Shown: positions 26,938 to 40,192, numbered from the stretch's first letter. The stretch is DNA of 45,503 bases from Actinomycetota bacterium (GCA_026393455.1 JAPLAE010000024.1:1-45503), one strand, 5' to 3'. The notes: generated from the letters alone by a model not told the origin. Made by a program: numbers and translations.

Positions 26938-27834
26938 TCAGACGTCGAGGAATCGCGACACAGCGATACCGGCGCCAATCGCGCCAATCGCTACACCCAC
27001 GACGCCAAGTGTCATGAAGATGACAGTCATCTCGCCGCCGCTCACCTGGAAACCGCCTACGAGTGGAATATCCTGGGCACTTGGGAGCCACTTCTGAAAG
27101 AAGGGCTTAAACGCGGCCAACGCAGCAATCGCTAAAAATGCGCCGACGAGCCCTTGTACGAGACCCTCAAGCATAAATGGAACTCGAATAAACCAATTCG
27201 TTGCGCCGACAAGTTTCATAACTTCGATCTCACGTCGGCGAGCAAACATCGCCATTCGAATGGTGTTGAGAATCAGAAGGCCAGCTGCACCCAAGAGGAA
27301 CGCGGCAATCACAAAAATGCCGACGGTCAGTCGACTCGAAAGTTGTTGAATTAATCGAATGGTCTTGGAAGCAAAAACAACCTGATCTACACCGGATCGA
27401 CCCTCATAGGTCAGTCCCAACGATTCGACGGCATCAACCTCTTTGTTGACTGGTTCAACACGGAATGATGGCGGCAGATCCTTGGCCGTCACACTGTCGA
27501 TGAGTTCAGGTGAATCTGCGAAAAGGGTCTGAAACTCTTTGTATGCCTGTTCCTGATCCACAAAGACAATTTTGGATACTTCGGGGCTCTGCTCAAGATC
27601 GTTGTTGAGCGAATCGATCTGCTGCTGAGTGGCATCGATGCGAAGGAACACCACGAACTCAATGCCGCCCTGCCAACGCTGGGTGGCGTTTTCGACGCCG
27701 GATCGGAGCATGAGCGACGCACCCACTAGAGCCAACGACACAGCGACGGTCATGATCGAGGCGAGCGTGATCGTGACGTTACGACCAAGGTTGGAAGTGG
27801 TCTCGCGGAGGAGATAGTCAAACTTGACTGGCAT
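26938..27834 (-). CDS. ftsX: Cell-division ABC-transporter-like permease FtsX
   Basis: A 298-residue membrane protein that, with FtsE, controls cell-wall hydrolases at the division site. The N-terminal helix (about 21-43) is followed by an extracellular domain (about 50-165) with FVVFLRIDATQQQ, then three helices around 170-190, 215-240 and 265-292. ARRREIEVMKLVGATNWFIRVPFMLEG is the family hallmark. ftsE precedes it by 9 nt. The carbonic anhydrase gene converges on it, and no smpB follows. Confidence 0.95.
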   Translation of the reverse strand: MPVKFDYLLRETTSNLGRNVTITLASIMTVAVSLALVGASLMLRSGVENATQRWQGGIEFVVFLRIDATQQQIDSLNNDLEQSPEVSKIVFVDQEQAYKEFQTLFADSPELIDSVTAKDLPPSFRVEPVNKEVDAVESLGLTYEGRSGVDQVVFASKTIRLIQQLSSRLTVGIFVIAAFLLGAAGLLILNTIRMAMFARRREIEVMKLVGATNWFIRVPFMLEGLVQGLVGAFLAIAALAAFKPFFQKWLPSAQDIPLVGGFQVSGGEMTVIFMTLGVVGVAIGAIGAGIAVSRFLDV

Positions 27835-27843
27835 CGGCTCGTC

Positions 27844-28521
27844 CTATTCGTAGACGCCGCGCGCTTGGTCGCGGACGATGGCACCACGGTCGATTTCGAT
27901 CACTCGTCGACGCATCGTGTCGACAATGCCGCGATCGTGAGTGGCCATAACCACAGTGGTTCCAGTTTTGTTAATGCGATCGAGCAACTTCATGATGCCG
28001 ACCGAGGTTGCTGGATCAAGGTTTCCGGTTGGCTCATCGGCCAGAAGGATGAGTGGTCGGTTCACAAAGGCCCGAGCCACTGAGACTCGCTGTTGTTCGC
28101 CACCCGAGAGTTCTGTCGGGAAGCTGTCGGACTTATGACCTAAGCCCACGAGATCAAGAATCGCCGGCACCTGACTGTCGATGACACTGCGCGGACGGCC
28201 GATTACCTCGAGAGCAAAAGCCACATTCTCAAACACCGTTTTTGTGGGCAGAAGTTTGAAGTCCTGAAAGACGCAGCCGATGTTTCTGCGCAGATAGGGA
28301 ATTTTCCAACCCGAGAGTTGTCCGATGTCCTTACCGGCAACATAAATGTGGCCCTTTTCCGGCGTCTCTTCTTTGTTGAGGAGACGAATAAAGGTGGACT
28401 TCCCGGAACCCGACGCACCGACGAGAAAGACGAATTCACCCTTAGCGATCTCGACGTTGGCGTCGCGCAACGCGACGGTCGAGTTCTTGTAGGTCTTGGT
28501 GACGTTTTCGAGCGTGATCAT
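27844..28521 (-). CDS. ftsE: Cell-division ATP-binding protein FtsE
   Basis: A 225-residue ABC ATPase. It has Walker [10 protein letters not shown], the Q-loop VFQDFKLL, signature LSGGEQQR, Walker B LILLADEP and the H-loop ATHD. It partners FtsX, 9 nt downstream. In many bacteria prfB sits upstream and smpB downstream; here the upstream gap of 158 nt is followed by an HD-domain gene. The ATG at 28521 has no strong ribosome site. Confidence 0.96.
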   Translation of the reverse strand: MITLENVTKTYKNSTVALRDANVEIAKGEFVFLVGASGSGKSTFIRLLNKEETPEKGHIYVAGKDIGQLSGWKIPYLRRNIGCVFQDFKLLPTKTVFENVAFALEVIGRPRSVIDSQVPAILDLVGLGHKSDSFPTELSGGEQQRVSVARAFVNRPLILLADEPTGNLDPATSVGIMKLLDRINKTGTTVVMATHDRGIVDTMRRRVIEIDRGAIVRDQARGVYE

Positions 28522-28679
28522 GATGAGGGGGTGTTCGGCGCGTGCGAACGGTTATGAGGCTAGACGGGCAACCTCGTGAACTGGTGCCACTCCCCCACAC
28601 GGCCCCAATAAGGCGATTCCGTCGCTTCGCACCTCAGAAGTCGCCCCAATCAACATCTGAATTTCGGCTGAACAGTGCC

Positions 28680-29207
28680 TCAGTCGTCATCAGCGCTATG
28701 AAGCGCCTCGGCAATGACTGGATCAACCGTCCATTGCGATGACGGCAAATGGTGCTCGCGAGCCCACGCAACTGTGAGCGAATCACTCCTCGCTTCTGTG
28801 AGCATCTGCCCCCCGCCTTCGGGATGATTTCGATAGCGACCTACCGAGCGCTTCCACGACGAGGATGAGGAACTCCAGCGGCTCACGTCTTCAGATGTGC
28901 GAACCACCGTTGCTCCAAGAATAGTTGCGACTACGCGCCCCGGAGTTCTGAGACCGGATTGCAACTTTCCACAATCGTGGAGAAGCGCAGCTGCCAACAC
29001 AGAGCGCGTCGCTTGTGGCCCGAGATCCACCTGTACTCGCCTGGCGACGTCGACCGAGTGTCGACGATCGGGACCAGAGAGCGCACACCAAATGGTTCGT
29101 TCTTCGGAAAGAAGAAGCGATTCCGCCCATCTCTGACCTTCAGCCGAGGGCCCGCCGGGGCGAAGACTTCCGAAGAACCGACGAGCAAGGTGCAGAAGCC
29201 GGGCCAC
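28680..29207 (-). CDS. HD-domain phosphohydrolase-like protein
   Basis: A 175-residue protein with a metal-dependent HD fold. RRHSVDVARRV, the AALLHDCGK motif and WAREHHLP supply the expected histidines and aspartates. A basic N-terminus (MARLLHLARRFFGSLR) starts from a GTG at 29207. It is 17 nt after the acidic-repeat/DksA-like gene, at the end of the pyrG-nudix-xerD run. The substrate (nucleotide, cyclic nucleotide or other) is not known. Confidence 0.85.
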   Translation of the reverse strand: MARLLHLARRFFGSLRPGGPSAEGQRWAESLLLSEERTIWCALSGPDRRHSVDVARRVQVDLGPQATRSVLAAALLHDCGKLQSGLRTPGRVVATILGATVVRTSEDVSRWSSSSSSWKRSVGRYRNHPEGGGQMLTEARSDSLTVAWAREHHLPSSQWTVDPVIAEALHSADDD

Positions 29208-29224
29208 GAGACGAGTGCTGTTCT

Positions 29225-29788
29225 CTAGGCCAGATGAGCGCTACATGAACGCGCTTGTGGGGTGACAGCTAGAACAGCATCTTCAATGGCATTGCCACAT
29301 GAATCACAGATGCCGTAGGTGCCGGCATCGAGCTGCTCAAGCGCCCGTTCGACGCCATTCAGTTCACCACGAAGGGCAGCAGCGAGTTGACGGTCGTCAA
29401 CGTCTTGACCATCGAGAACAATGAGGGAATCAAGAACGATCACGTCGCCTTGAGCATCGGCAGCCACAAGATGTTCTTCGACCATGACATCGCCTTCGGC
29501 GTCGACAATCGTGATGACTTCATCAATGAGCACATCGCCGTCTTCATCGAAGATTGCAATCGTTTCGTCGATCATGAGATCGCCTTCGTCATCAGTGACG
29601 ATCGTTTTGTCGTCGATAACTACGACCCCATGACCACCGACGTTAAGAACGTCGATGGTTTCGACATGCTCACCAATGACCATGCCGTCCTCGTCGAGAA
29701 TGTCTTCGGAGAGAACAATCTCATCGACGAGTTCCACGTCTTCGCCCGAGAACCGATCCGGGGCACTCCAGTTTCCAGATTCACTCAT
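29225..29788 (-). CDS. Acidic 15-residue-repeat protein with DksA/TraR-like zinc finger
   Basis: A 187-residue acidic protein from the ATG at 29788. Residues 46-120 form units in which a glycine recurs exactly every 15 residues (54, 69, 84, 99, 114), mostly as GD followed by three hydrophobic residues and acids, for example DEDGDVLIDE and DAEGDVMVEE. The C-terminus, TYGICDSCGNAIEDAVLAVTPQARSCSAH, matches the DksA/TraR finger, but the last cysteine is a histidine (CxxC...CxxH). The helix at 132-152 before it resembles the DksA coiled-coil base. It sits between xerD (10 nt) and the HD gene. Function is not known; RNA polymerase binding is possible only by analogy. Confidence 0.8.
   Translation of the reverse strand: MSESGNWSAPDRFSGEDVELVDEIVLSEDILDEDGMVIGEHVETIDVLNVGGHGVVVIDDKTIVTDDEGDLMIDETIAIFDEDGDVLIDEVITIVDAEGDVMVEEHLVAADAQGDVIVLDSLIVLDGQDVDDRQLAAALRGELNGVERALEQLDAGTYGICDSCGNAIEDAVLAVTPQARSCSAHLA
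29429..29653 (-). repeat. 45-bp coding repeat (15-residue unit)
   Basis: About five units within the DksA-like gene, encoding residues 46-120. The glycine and hydrophobic-acidic pattern is periodic at 15 residues, while the DNA copies are diverged, so the repeat is old or selected at protein level. Confidence 0.7.
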
Positions 29789-29798
29789 GGCCGAGAGG

Positions 29799-30735
29799 CT
29801 AGTGGCGAGTCGCCTTCGCACGCGGATGAGCTGCCTCATAGACGGCAAATAAACGGTCGTTCGAGACCATCGTGTACACCTGTGTCGTCGCGATTGATGC
29901 ATGCCCCAACAGCTCTTGGACAGCACGAATATCGGCACCATGATCGAGCATGTGTGTCGCACAGGAATGGCGAAGAACATGCGGGGTGAGCCGATCACCC
30001 AATCCCGCTGAGTCTCCGTACTTCCTCACAATCGCCCACGCCCCTTGCCGGCTCAGCCGACCACCGCGTGCATTCAAAAAGACAGCATCGGCATCGGTCC
30101 TTCGAGCGAAGTGCTCTGGGCAAACCGTGGGCCGACCATCATCATCGAGCCACTGAGCTAACGCGACTCTCGCCCATCTTCCGATCGGGACGACACGTTC
30201 TTTGGCGCCCTTACCGAAGAGCCGCAGCAAACCACCATCGAGGTCAACATCGCCGAGGCCCAGAGCACAGACCTCCGAGATTCGCGCGCCAGTGCCGTAC
30301 AGCACCTCGAGAATGGCTCGGTCGCGACGATCAAGAGGCATCTCGCCCACGACCTGCTCGAGCAGCGACGTGATTTCTGCCTCGGTCAGGGCTTTAGGGA
30401 GACCGGCGGGAACACGCGGTGTCTCGATAGCTGCGGAAGGATCCGTTGACGCCAAACCCTCGTCTGAACGGAAACGATGGAGCGAACGCACCGAAACCGT
30501 CGCCCGCTTCACCGAAGAGGGCGCCAAGCCTCGTGCCCGCAAAACGCCGACGTAAGCATCGAGATCGGCGGGACGCACCGAATCAATTGTTCGGTCATTT
30601 TCGGTAAGCCAACGACAGTAGGACCTGAGATCACGACGATATGCCGAAAGGGTGTTCGTCGAACGACCGCGTTCTGCCGCTAACCAAATGAGGAACTCCT
30701 CGACATCGAGAGGAAGTTCCTGCTCGTCGGCTAAG

Positions 30736-30743
<8 letters not shown>
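29799..30743 (-). CDS. xerD: Site-specific tyrosine recombinase XerD-like
   Basis: A 314-residue recombinase that resolves chromosome dimers at dif. The N-terminal SAM-like domain is EEFLIWLAAERGRSTNTLSAYRRDLR. The catalytic residues are R in GTGARISEV, K in GKGAKERVVP, HxxR in HVLRHSCATH, H in LGHASIATTQVYT and the tyrosine of that last motif. The GTG at 30743 overlaps the Nudix stop by 8 nt; an upstream TTG at 30779 would add 12 residues. Length and the final EAAHPRA fit XerD better than XerC. XerC is not in the window. Confidence 0.93.
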
Positions 30744-34617
<3,874 letters not shown>

Positions 34618-34632
34618 TCAGATTCCACTCGC

Positions 34633-35493
34633 CTATCGATCGGACAGACCGAACTTGGCCTTGAGGATGGAGTGAAACTCGCGAGGACCTGACAACACAA
34701 GACGAGCAACATGATCGGAAGCACGACAACGAATGACGTCTCCTGGTTGCAACTCGCCGAGATGTCGACCATCGACCACAAGCGCTGCTCCGCGATTTCC
34801 GGCGACAGTCAGAGCGATATCGGAATCGTCATCGAGGATCAAGGTGCGATCAAACAACATGTGCGGCGAAACTGGCGTGAGCAAAAGGGCTCGATGTGTG
34901 GGTTCCACGATGGGGCCGCGAGCCGAGAAGGCATAGGCCGTGGACCCCGTGGCTGTCGCAACGATGAGTCCGTCGGCGGCATAGGGGGTGAAGAACGTGC
35001 CATCGAGGGCAACGTCAAGCCGAATCGTGTGACCGGATCCCGTCTTCTCGAGAACCGCTTCATTGAGAGCAAGGACGTTGCGCTCGGATGTGGCCCCAGA
35101 AGGTGCTTCGATGTCGATTTCGAGCAGCATGCGTTCTTCGATGAGATGTTCCCCCGCGAGCACGCGCTCAAGAGCAGAACGAAGACCATCGGGTTCAATG
35201 TCGGTGAGGTAACCGAGGGTGCCGAGGTTCACACCCAGCACCGGAACTTCGTGTCGAGCAACAAGCGCAACGGTGCGCAACATTGTCCCGTCGCCGCCGA
35301 GGCTCACGGCAAGTTCGAGCCCAGCACCAAACCCTTCTTCGCTCACACCAAGATCAGCGCGGCCAAGGCGAGCAGCATCAAGTTCCGGAAGGACGACCTG
35401 ATGCCCGGCAGCGACAAGCCACTCGATGGTGTCGCGCGCTACGGCAGCGGCTTCGGCTCGGTCCGGATGAAGGACAAACGCAAAGGACGCCAT
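34633..35493 (-). CDS. nadK: NAD kinase
   Basis: An enzyme of 286 residues that phosphorylates NAD to NADP. The GGDGT motif is at residues 66-70, followed by GVNLGTLGYL, ALNEAVLEK and DGLIVATATGSTAYAFSARGPIVEP. The ATG at 35493 has GGAGGG upstream. The tlyA stop lies 2 nt before it, so the genes are one transcription unit. Confidence 0.96.
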   Translation of the reverse strand: MASFAFVLHPDRAEAAAVARDTIEWLVAAGHQVVLPELDAARLGRADLGVSEEGFGAGLELAVSLGGDGTMLRTVALVARHEVPVLGVNLGTLGYLTDIEPDGLRSALERVLAGEHLIEERMLLEIDIEAPSGATSERNVLALNEAVLEKTGSGHTIRLDVALDGTFFTPYAADGLIVATATGSTAYAFSARGPIVEPTHRALLLTPVSPHMLFDRTLILDDDSDIALTVAGNRGAALVVDGRHLGELQPGDVIRCRASDHVARLVLSGPREFHSILKAKFGLSDR

Positions 35494-35495
35494 CT

Positions 35496-36356
35496 TCAGA
35501 TCCCTCCGTCGCCAAGTTCCGATGGCTCCCGCCAACCGGTGACGGCATTAAATGCTTCTCCCAAACAGTGACTTTCGATCATGACATGACCGGCAACGGC
35601 TTCGGTTGATCCGGCAAACCGACCGAACAGAATGAATTCGACGTTGCCGTCTGAACCGGTAATGGGTGAAACCATGACCCCCATGATGGCCGCATTCCTC
35701 TCCAAGAGTGCACCCGATACTTCGGAAAGCACCCGGAACCAGATTGCAGGGTCTTCGATGATGCCTTTTCCCTTGCTCACTTCGGTTCGACCCGCCTCGA
35801 ACTGAGGCTTTACGAGCAAGACATAGACCGCACCTGGAACCGACGCGGCTGCAAGTGTGTCGAGGACCAACGCCAGAGAGATGAAGGACAAATCGCCCAC
35901 CACAACGTCGACTGGCTCGCCGAGTAACGAGGGATCGGCCGTGCGGAGGTTCGTTCGCTCAATTGATCGCACCCTCGGATCGGCTCCCAGACGCTCGTGG
36001 AGTTGGTTGTGTCCAACGTCGACAGCGACAACCTCGAGAGCTCCGTAATTGAGCACACAATCAGTGAACCCACCGGTGGAGGCACCGGCATCGAGCACGC
36101 GTGCGCCATCGATAATCGCGTGAAGCCCAAACTGCTCGATCGCACCTTCGAGCTTGGCTCCCGCCCGACTCACATACTTCGGCGGAGGCCCATGAACAAT
36201 GACCGGCTCCGCGGCATCGACCATTCGCGAGGCTTTCGTGGCCGGAGCACCACCAACAGTCACACGACCAGCAGCGATCGCGGCTTGCGCTTGTTCTCGT
36301 GAAGGAGCGAGGCCTCGTCGCACGAGTTCTGAATCGAGACGTCGGCGTGCCCCCAT
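35496..36356 (-). CDS. tlyA: TlyA-family rRNA 2'-O-methyltransferase
   Basis: A 286-residue methyltransferase that in relatives modifies 16S and 23S rRNA. An N-terminal S4 RNA-binding domain (RRRLDSELVRRGLAPSREQAQAAIAAGRV) is followed by KYVSRAGAKLEGAI and the SAM site VLDAGASTGGFTDCVL. Late KPQFEAGR and VSPITGSDGNVEF are family motifs. The ATG at 36356 is chosen; the frame continues upstream to 36428 within the HAD gene. nadK follows after 2 nt. Confidence 0.96.
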   Translation of the reverse strand: MGARRRLDSELVRRGLAPSREQAQAAIAAGRVTVGGAPATKASRMVDAAEPVIVHGPPPKYVSRAGAKLEGAIEQFGLHAIIDGARVLDAGASTGGFTDCVLNYGALEVVAVDVGHNQLHERLGADPRVRSIERTNLRTADPSLLGEPVDVVVGDLSFISLALVLDTLAAASVPGAVYVLLVKPQFEAGRTEVSKGKGIIEDPAIWFRVLSEVSGALLERNAAIMGVMVSPITGSDGNVEFILFGRFAGSTEAVAGHVMIESHCLGEAFNAVTGWREPSELGDGGI

Positions 36357-36366
36357 AGTTGCGACG

Positions 36367-37149
36367 CTACCGACCGCGTTCGCTATCCGACAGGGCCTCA
36401 GAGACCAAGACCTGCAATGACTCGGCAATCATGTCGGGCTCGGGCGTGACGGGCAGGTCTGAATCAGCGGTCACGCCCGTAAGCACAAGAGCGAACTTCC
36501 AGCCGAGTGTGTGAGCGAAGAGACCGTCGGTATCGGGACGGTCACCAACCATGATCCCGGTCGCCCCGAGCAGGTCATGGACCATGTCGGCGATGGGTTG
36601 ATACGGCTTTCCCGCGATCTCTGGCGTGACACCCGAGGCAACTGCAATAGACGCCAGCAACGCGCCCCCGCCAGGCACGGGGCCGCTCTTCGTGGGATAG
36701 GTGGCGTCGTCGTTCGTGCCCAGCAGGCGAGCCCCTGCTCGAACAGCGACCGCTGCTGCAGTCATCCGTTGGTAGTCGAAGGTGGGGTGATACCCGACCA
36801 CGACGACATCGACCGATGCTCCAAGTGCCCCCGGATCGCTTGCGTCGATGACCTCGACATTTCGCCGCTGGAGTTCGTCAACAACGCCCGGTCCAGCGCA
36901 GACCAGCGCTCGCGAGCCGGGCTCAACAAGTGCGGCGGCCGCCATGGCAGAGGTAATCACTCCATCGGAGGCGTCGATGCCATGTCGCTCGAGTTTCGCG
37001 GCAATGTCATCGCGGCGCCCAAAGGAAAAGTTCGTAACGAATCCCACGCGTTCGCCGGCGGCGCGCAGTAGCGCAATTGCATCGCTCGCACCGGCGATGG
37101 GCTCGTCTTCGAGCCACACCACGCCATCGAGATCAAGGGCCCATGCCAT
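36367..37149 (-). CDS. HAD-IIA phosphatase
   Basis: A 260-residue phosphatase of the NagD/p-nitrophenylphosphatase type. D6 and D8 in ALDLDGVVW form the catalytic site, VTNFS gives motif II, GKPYQP motif III and GDRPDTDG motif IV. The syntenic Mycobacterium gene is described as a glycerol-3-phosphate phosphatase; the same role here is inferred. It starts the HAD-tlyA-nadK-recN run and is divergent from the DUF1015 gene. Confidence 0.92.
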   Translation of the reverse strand: MAWALDLDGVVWLEDEPIAGASDAIALLRAAGERVGFVTNFSFGRRDDIAAKLERHGIDASDGVITSAMAAAALVEPGSRALVCAGPGVVDELQRRNVEVIDASDPGALGASVDVVVVGYHPTFDYQRMTAAAVAVRAGARLLGTNDDATYPTKSGPVPGGGALLASIAVASGVTPEIAGKPYQPIADMVHDLLGATGIMVGDRPDTDGLFAHTLGWKFALVLTGVTADSDLPVTPEPDMIAESLQVLVSEALSDSERGR

Positions 37150-37240
37150 AAGGAGAGTCTCCCACCCCTTCGCCGCAATCGTGACGACCAACCGATTTCG
37201 TTCGCGCTGGGCAACGTTGTGAGTCTGATAGGACTACACG

Positions 37241-38425
37241 GTGCCACGCTTTGAACCCTTCATCGGTATCCGTTACGACACCACTTCGCTCGATCCTGCG
37301 CTCGTCACAGCTCCGCCTTACGACGTAATTAGTCCCAGTGATCGTGCGGCACTGATCGCCAGCGCTCCCGCCAACGTGGTGCGGATCGATCTTCCCATCG
37401 ATGGCGACGACCCCTACGGCGACGCTGCACAACTGTTCAATCAGTGGCGCAACGAGGGGGTCTTCGTTGATGACTCCGAGCCCTCGTTCACGGTGTATCG
37501 CATGGAAGCTCCGGACGAGAATGGCATCATTCGCCACACCACTGGCGTTATCGGAGCAATGGAACTCACTCGACCGGGAGAAGGCGACATTCTTCCCCAC
37601 GAGTTCACAACTCCTAAGGCCAAGAGCGATCGCCTCGATCTCCTCCGCTCCACACGTTCGAACCTGTCTGCGGTTTGGGGGCTTTCCCCGGCCACTGGCC
37701 TCACCGCACTTCTTGACACCACCGATGCGCCACTGTGCCGATTCGATTCTGACGGTGTCACCCATACGGTTTGGCTAATAACTGATCCTGCGCGTATCAA
37801 CGCAATTCGTTCGGCAATTGGTTCGGCGCCGATTGTGATCGCCGATGGCCATCATCGTTACGAAACATCGCTCGCCTATCGCGATGAACGTCGAGCCGCC
37901 GACGGCGATAGTGGCGCTGCCAACGCGGTCATGACCTTCGTGGTCGAGTTGGTCGAAGACGAACTCGACGTTGGTCCGATTCACCGCCTGATCTCTGGCC
38001 TACCTGTCGACATTGATCTCGTCGCCGCCTTCGATCCCTTTTTCGAAAGTGAACTATTTCCAGGTTCTGGCCAACCCACGGTTCGTGAGTTACAAGAACT
38101 TGGCGGCCTTGCCCTCGTCACGAGCGATGGCACGTGGCTTCTCCGTCCCCGACAGACCACCATCGCCGCAACCCGCGACCTTGACTCAAGCCGTCTTGAT
38201 TTGGCTCTCGCCGCTCTCCCCGACCATTCGCTCGTCTATCAGCACGGTGTGGATCACATTCAAGCTGCGGTCCGCTCAGGGGCAGCACAAGCGGGTGTGC
38301 TGTTGCGGCCGGTTCGCGTCGATCAGATCATCGAGATCGCCGAGGGTGGCGAAAAGATGCCCCCGAAATCAACGTTCTTCGCGCCGAAGCCGCGAACCGG
38401 CGTTGTCTTTCGTTCCATCGACTGA
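37241..38425 (+). CDS. DUF1015 family protein
   Basis: A 394-residue soluble protein. It opens with MPRFEPFIGIRYDT and the family signature APPYDVIS, and has IVIADGHHRYETSLAYRDE in the middle; GHHRYET is typical. The function of DUF1015 is not established; some members are annotated as kinase-like or phosphatase-like. The GTG at 37241 follows AGGA. A strong terminator follows the stop. Confidence 0.9.
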   Translation: MPRFEPFIGIRYDTTSLDPALVTAPPYDVISPSDRAALIASAPANVVRIDLPIDGDDPYGDAAQLFNQWRNEGVFVDDSEPSFTVYRMEAPDENGIIRHTTGVIGAMELTRPGEGDILPHEFTTPKAKSDRLDLLRSTRSNLSAVWGLSPATGLTALLDTTDAPLCRFDSDGVTHTVWLITDPARINAIRSAIGSAPIVIADGHHRYETSLAYRDERRAADGDSGAANAVMTFVVELVEDELDVGPIHRLISGLPVDIDLVAAFDPFFESELFPGSGQPTVRELQELGGLALVTSDGTWLLRPRQTTIAATRDLDSSRLDLALAALPDHSLVYQHGVDHIQAAVRSGAAQAGVLLRPVRVDQIIEIAEGGEKMPPKSTFFAPKPRTGVVFRSID

Positions 38426-38466
38426 GGTCGATCAGTTGGGAAGTACTGCAAAACAGCGGCCAACGT

Positions 38467-38496
38467 AAACGGGCCGGCCACAAGGCCGGCCCGTTT
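38467..38496. terminator. Intrinsic terminator between convergent genes
   Basis: A perfect 13-bp stem, AAACGGGCCGGCC with GGCCGGCCCGTTT, closes an ACAA loop. It lies between DUF1015 and the converging aldolase gene. The AAA/TTT ends give a short U run in either direction. Confidence 0.88.
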
Positions 38497-38520
38497 CTTA
38501 CGGAGTTGTCAGAACGTCAC

Positions 38521-39576
38521 TCACGCAATGGTGATTGATTCGTCCAGGTAGACGTCTTGAATCGCATTCAGCAATGCGACACCCTCGGCCATGGGGCGTT
38601 GGAACGCCTTTCGCCCGGAGATGAGGCCTGTGCCACCGCCACGCTTATTGATGACGGCAGTACGAACCGCGTCGGCAAGATCGGAAGAGCCCTTCGACTC
38701 TCCACCGGAATTGATGAGACCAATTCGACCCATGTAGCAATTTGCGACCTGCCAGCGGGTGTAATCGATGGGATGATCGGAGACGAGTTCGCTGTAAACG
38801 AGTTTCGACGTCTTTCCATAGCCCTCGAGAGCGTTGTAGCCGCCATTCCTGGTCGGAAGCTTCTGTTTGATGATGTCGGCCTCGATGGTGACGCCAAGAT
38901 GATTGGCCTGCGCAGTTAAATCGGCCGCATCGTGGTAATCGACACCGTCGACTTTGAACGCGTTGTTGCGCAGGTAGCACCACAGCACCGTGAACATCCC
39001 GAGTTGGTGGGCACGATGGAACGCCTCGGCCACTTCGATGATCTGGTGATGAGATTCGGGAGACCCGAAATAGATGGTCGCACCGACGCCAGCAGCGCCG
39101 AGTTCGTAGGCCTCTTCCACCGTGCCAAACATGATCTGATCGAACTCGTTGGGATAGGTCATGAGTTCGTTGTGGTTGATTTTCACAATGAACGGGATCT
39201 TGTGCGCGTACTTTCGCGACATCGTGCCAAGAACGCCGAAGGTGGTTGCGACTGCGTTGCATCCACCTTCGATCGCAAGCTTGATGATGTTTTCGGGATC
39301 GAAGTACATCGGGTTCGGAGCAAATGACGCTGCTCCAGAATGTTCAATTCCTTGATCGACAGGAAGGATCGAGACATAACCGGTGTCGCCAAGACGGCCG
39401 TGGCCGAACATTGACTGAAGGTTGCGCAGAACCTGTGGTGAGCGATCGGACTGCATGTAGACACGCTCGACGATGTCGCCACCTGGTTTGTTCAACTGAT
39501 CTTTGGTGATGCCCTTACACGTGAAGCTCAGCAACTCTTCGGCTTCGTCGCCGAGTAGTCCTTTGATATCGGTCAT
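38521..39576 (-). CDS. fbaB: Class I fructose-bisphosphate aldolase (FbaB/DhnA type)
   Basis: A 351-residue glycolytic aldolase of the archaeal/E. coli FbaB type, the same length as FbaB. K237 in [10 protein letters not shown] is the expected Schiff-base lysine; [19 protein letters not shown] and TVLWCYLRN are family segments. Its leader upstream carries two inverted repeats. ssb lies 115 nt upstream on the same strand. Confidence 0.93.
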   Translation of the reverse strand: MTDIKGLLGDEAEELLSFTCKGITKDQLNKPGGDIVERVYMQSDRSPQVLRNLQSMFGHGRLGDTGYVSILPVDQGIEHSGAASFAPNPMYFDPENIIKLAIEGGCNAVATTFGVLGTMSRKYAHKIPFIVKINHNELMTYPNEFDQIMFGTVEEAYELGAAGVGATIYFGSPESHHQIIEVAEAFHRAHQLGMFTVLWCYLRNNAFKVDGVDYHDAADLTAQANHLGVTIEADIIKQKLPTRNGGYNALEGYGKTSKLVYSELVSDHPIDYTRWQVANCYMGRIGLINSGGESKGSSDLADAVRTAVINKRGGGTGLISGRKAFQRPMAEGVALLNAIQDVYLDESITIA

Positions 39577-39593
39577 GCGTCTCCTCGATCACC

Positions 39594-39613
39594 TGGTGGG
39601 CCCGGGCCCACCA
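39594..39613. repeat. 20-bp perfect palindrome in the aldolase leader
   Basis: TGGTGGGCCCGGGCCCACCA is self-complementary. It lies 17 nt before the aldolase ATG, so it may form a strong mRNA hairpin near the ribosome site or be an operator. Confidence 0.6.
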
Positions 39614-39620
39614 AGTCCGT

Positions 39621-39638
39621 GATGTGCCACGGCACATC
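39621..39638. repeat. 18-nt inverted repeat upstream of the aldolase
   Basis: GATGTGCC and GGCACATC are perfect inverted arms around AC. It lies between the 20-bp palindrome and a third repeat. Confidence 0.55.
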
Positions 39639-39640
39639 GA

Positions 39641-39678
39641 TCTGTCTGTTGGCTCAGAGACTAGGCCAGTCAGACAGA
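39641..39678. repeat. Inverted repeat 3' of ssb
   Basis: TCTGTCTG and CAGACAGA are perfect arms, with an inner TGGC/GCCA pairing. It begins 13 nt after the ssb stop. No U run follows, so it is not a clear terminator. Confidence 0.5.
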
Positions 39679-39691
39679 CCGACTCAGCGCC

Positions 39692-40108
39692 TCATTCGAG
39701 GTTGAGGCCCGCCACACGAGGCTCGAGCGAAGTGCGGATGCGGGCAAAGGACCGGGCACTGAGAACTTTCTCGGCCAGAACTTCGGTTCGGCTCGCAGTA
39801 GAGCCAGCGGCACGGAAAAAGCGTCGGCGAACTCGACCGATCACCACGACGTCGTCGCTTTCGGCCAATTTCGACGCCGAGACCGCGGGGTTGAGCCACG
39901 CGACCGGGACGGTTTCGGCCGGAAGATCATCGTCTCTGACCGTGAGGTCAAAGGAGAGGAGTTCGTCACCCGAAGGCAGACTCCGGTACTCCGGATCACG
40001 GCGAATAACACCGCGGAGAACAACAAGATTGGTTCCACAGGGAACGAGTTGTGGAGCAGTAGACGCCGGAGCGAGTGAGGCGGTGCCTCTCGTAACGGAA
40101 GTGGCCAT
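39692..40108 (-). CDS. Divergent single-stranded-DNA-binding protein
   Basis: A 138-residue OB-fold protein. NLVVLRGVIRRDPEYRSLPSGDELLSFDLTVRD matches the SSB core, followed by DVVVIGRVRRRFFRAAGSTASRTEVLAEKV. The acidic C-terminal tip of housekeeping SSBs is absent; the protein ends LEPRVAGLNLE. It also lies apart from rpsF/rpsR, so it is probably a second SSB. GGGAGG supports the ATG at 40108. Confidence 0.85.
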   Translation of the reverse strand: MATSVTRGTASLAPASTAPQLVPCGTNLVVLRGVIRRDPEYRSLPSGDELLSFDLTVRDDDLPAETVPVAWLNPAVSASKLAESDDVVVIGRVRRRFFRAAGSTASRTEVLAEKVLSARSFARIRTSLEPRVAGLNLE

Positions 40109-40126
40109 GGGACCTCCCAAATCGGT

Positions 40127-40143
40127 GATCGGTCAAACCGATC
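40127..40143. repeat. Short inverted repeat upstream of ssb
   Basis: GATCGGT and ACCGATC are 7-bp inverted arms around CAA, 18 nt before the ssb start. A possible operator. Confidence 0.3.
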
Positions 40144-40192
40144 GTTGGACGTTGGGGAAGTGATTCAGACCGTAGATCTCAGGTGAGACAGT

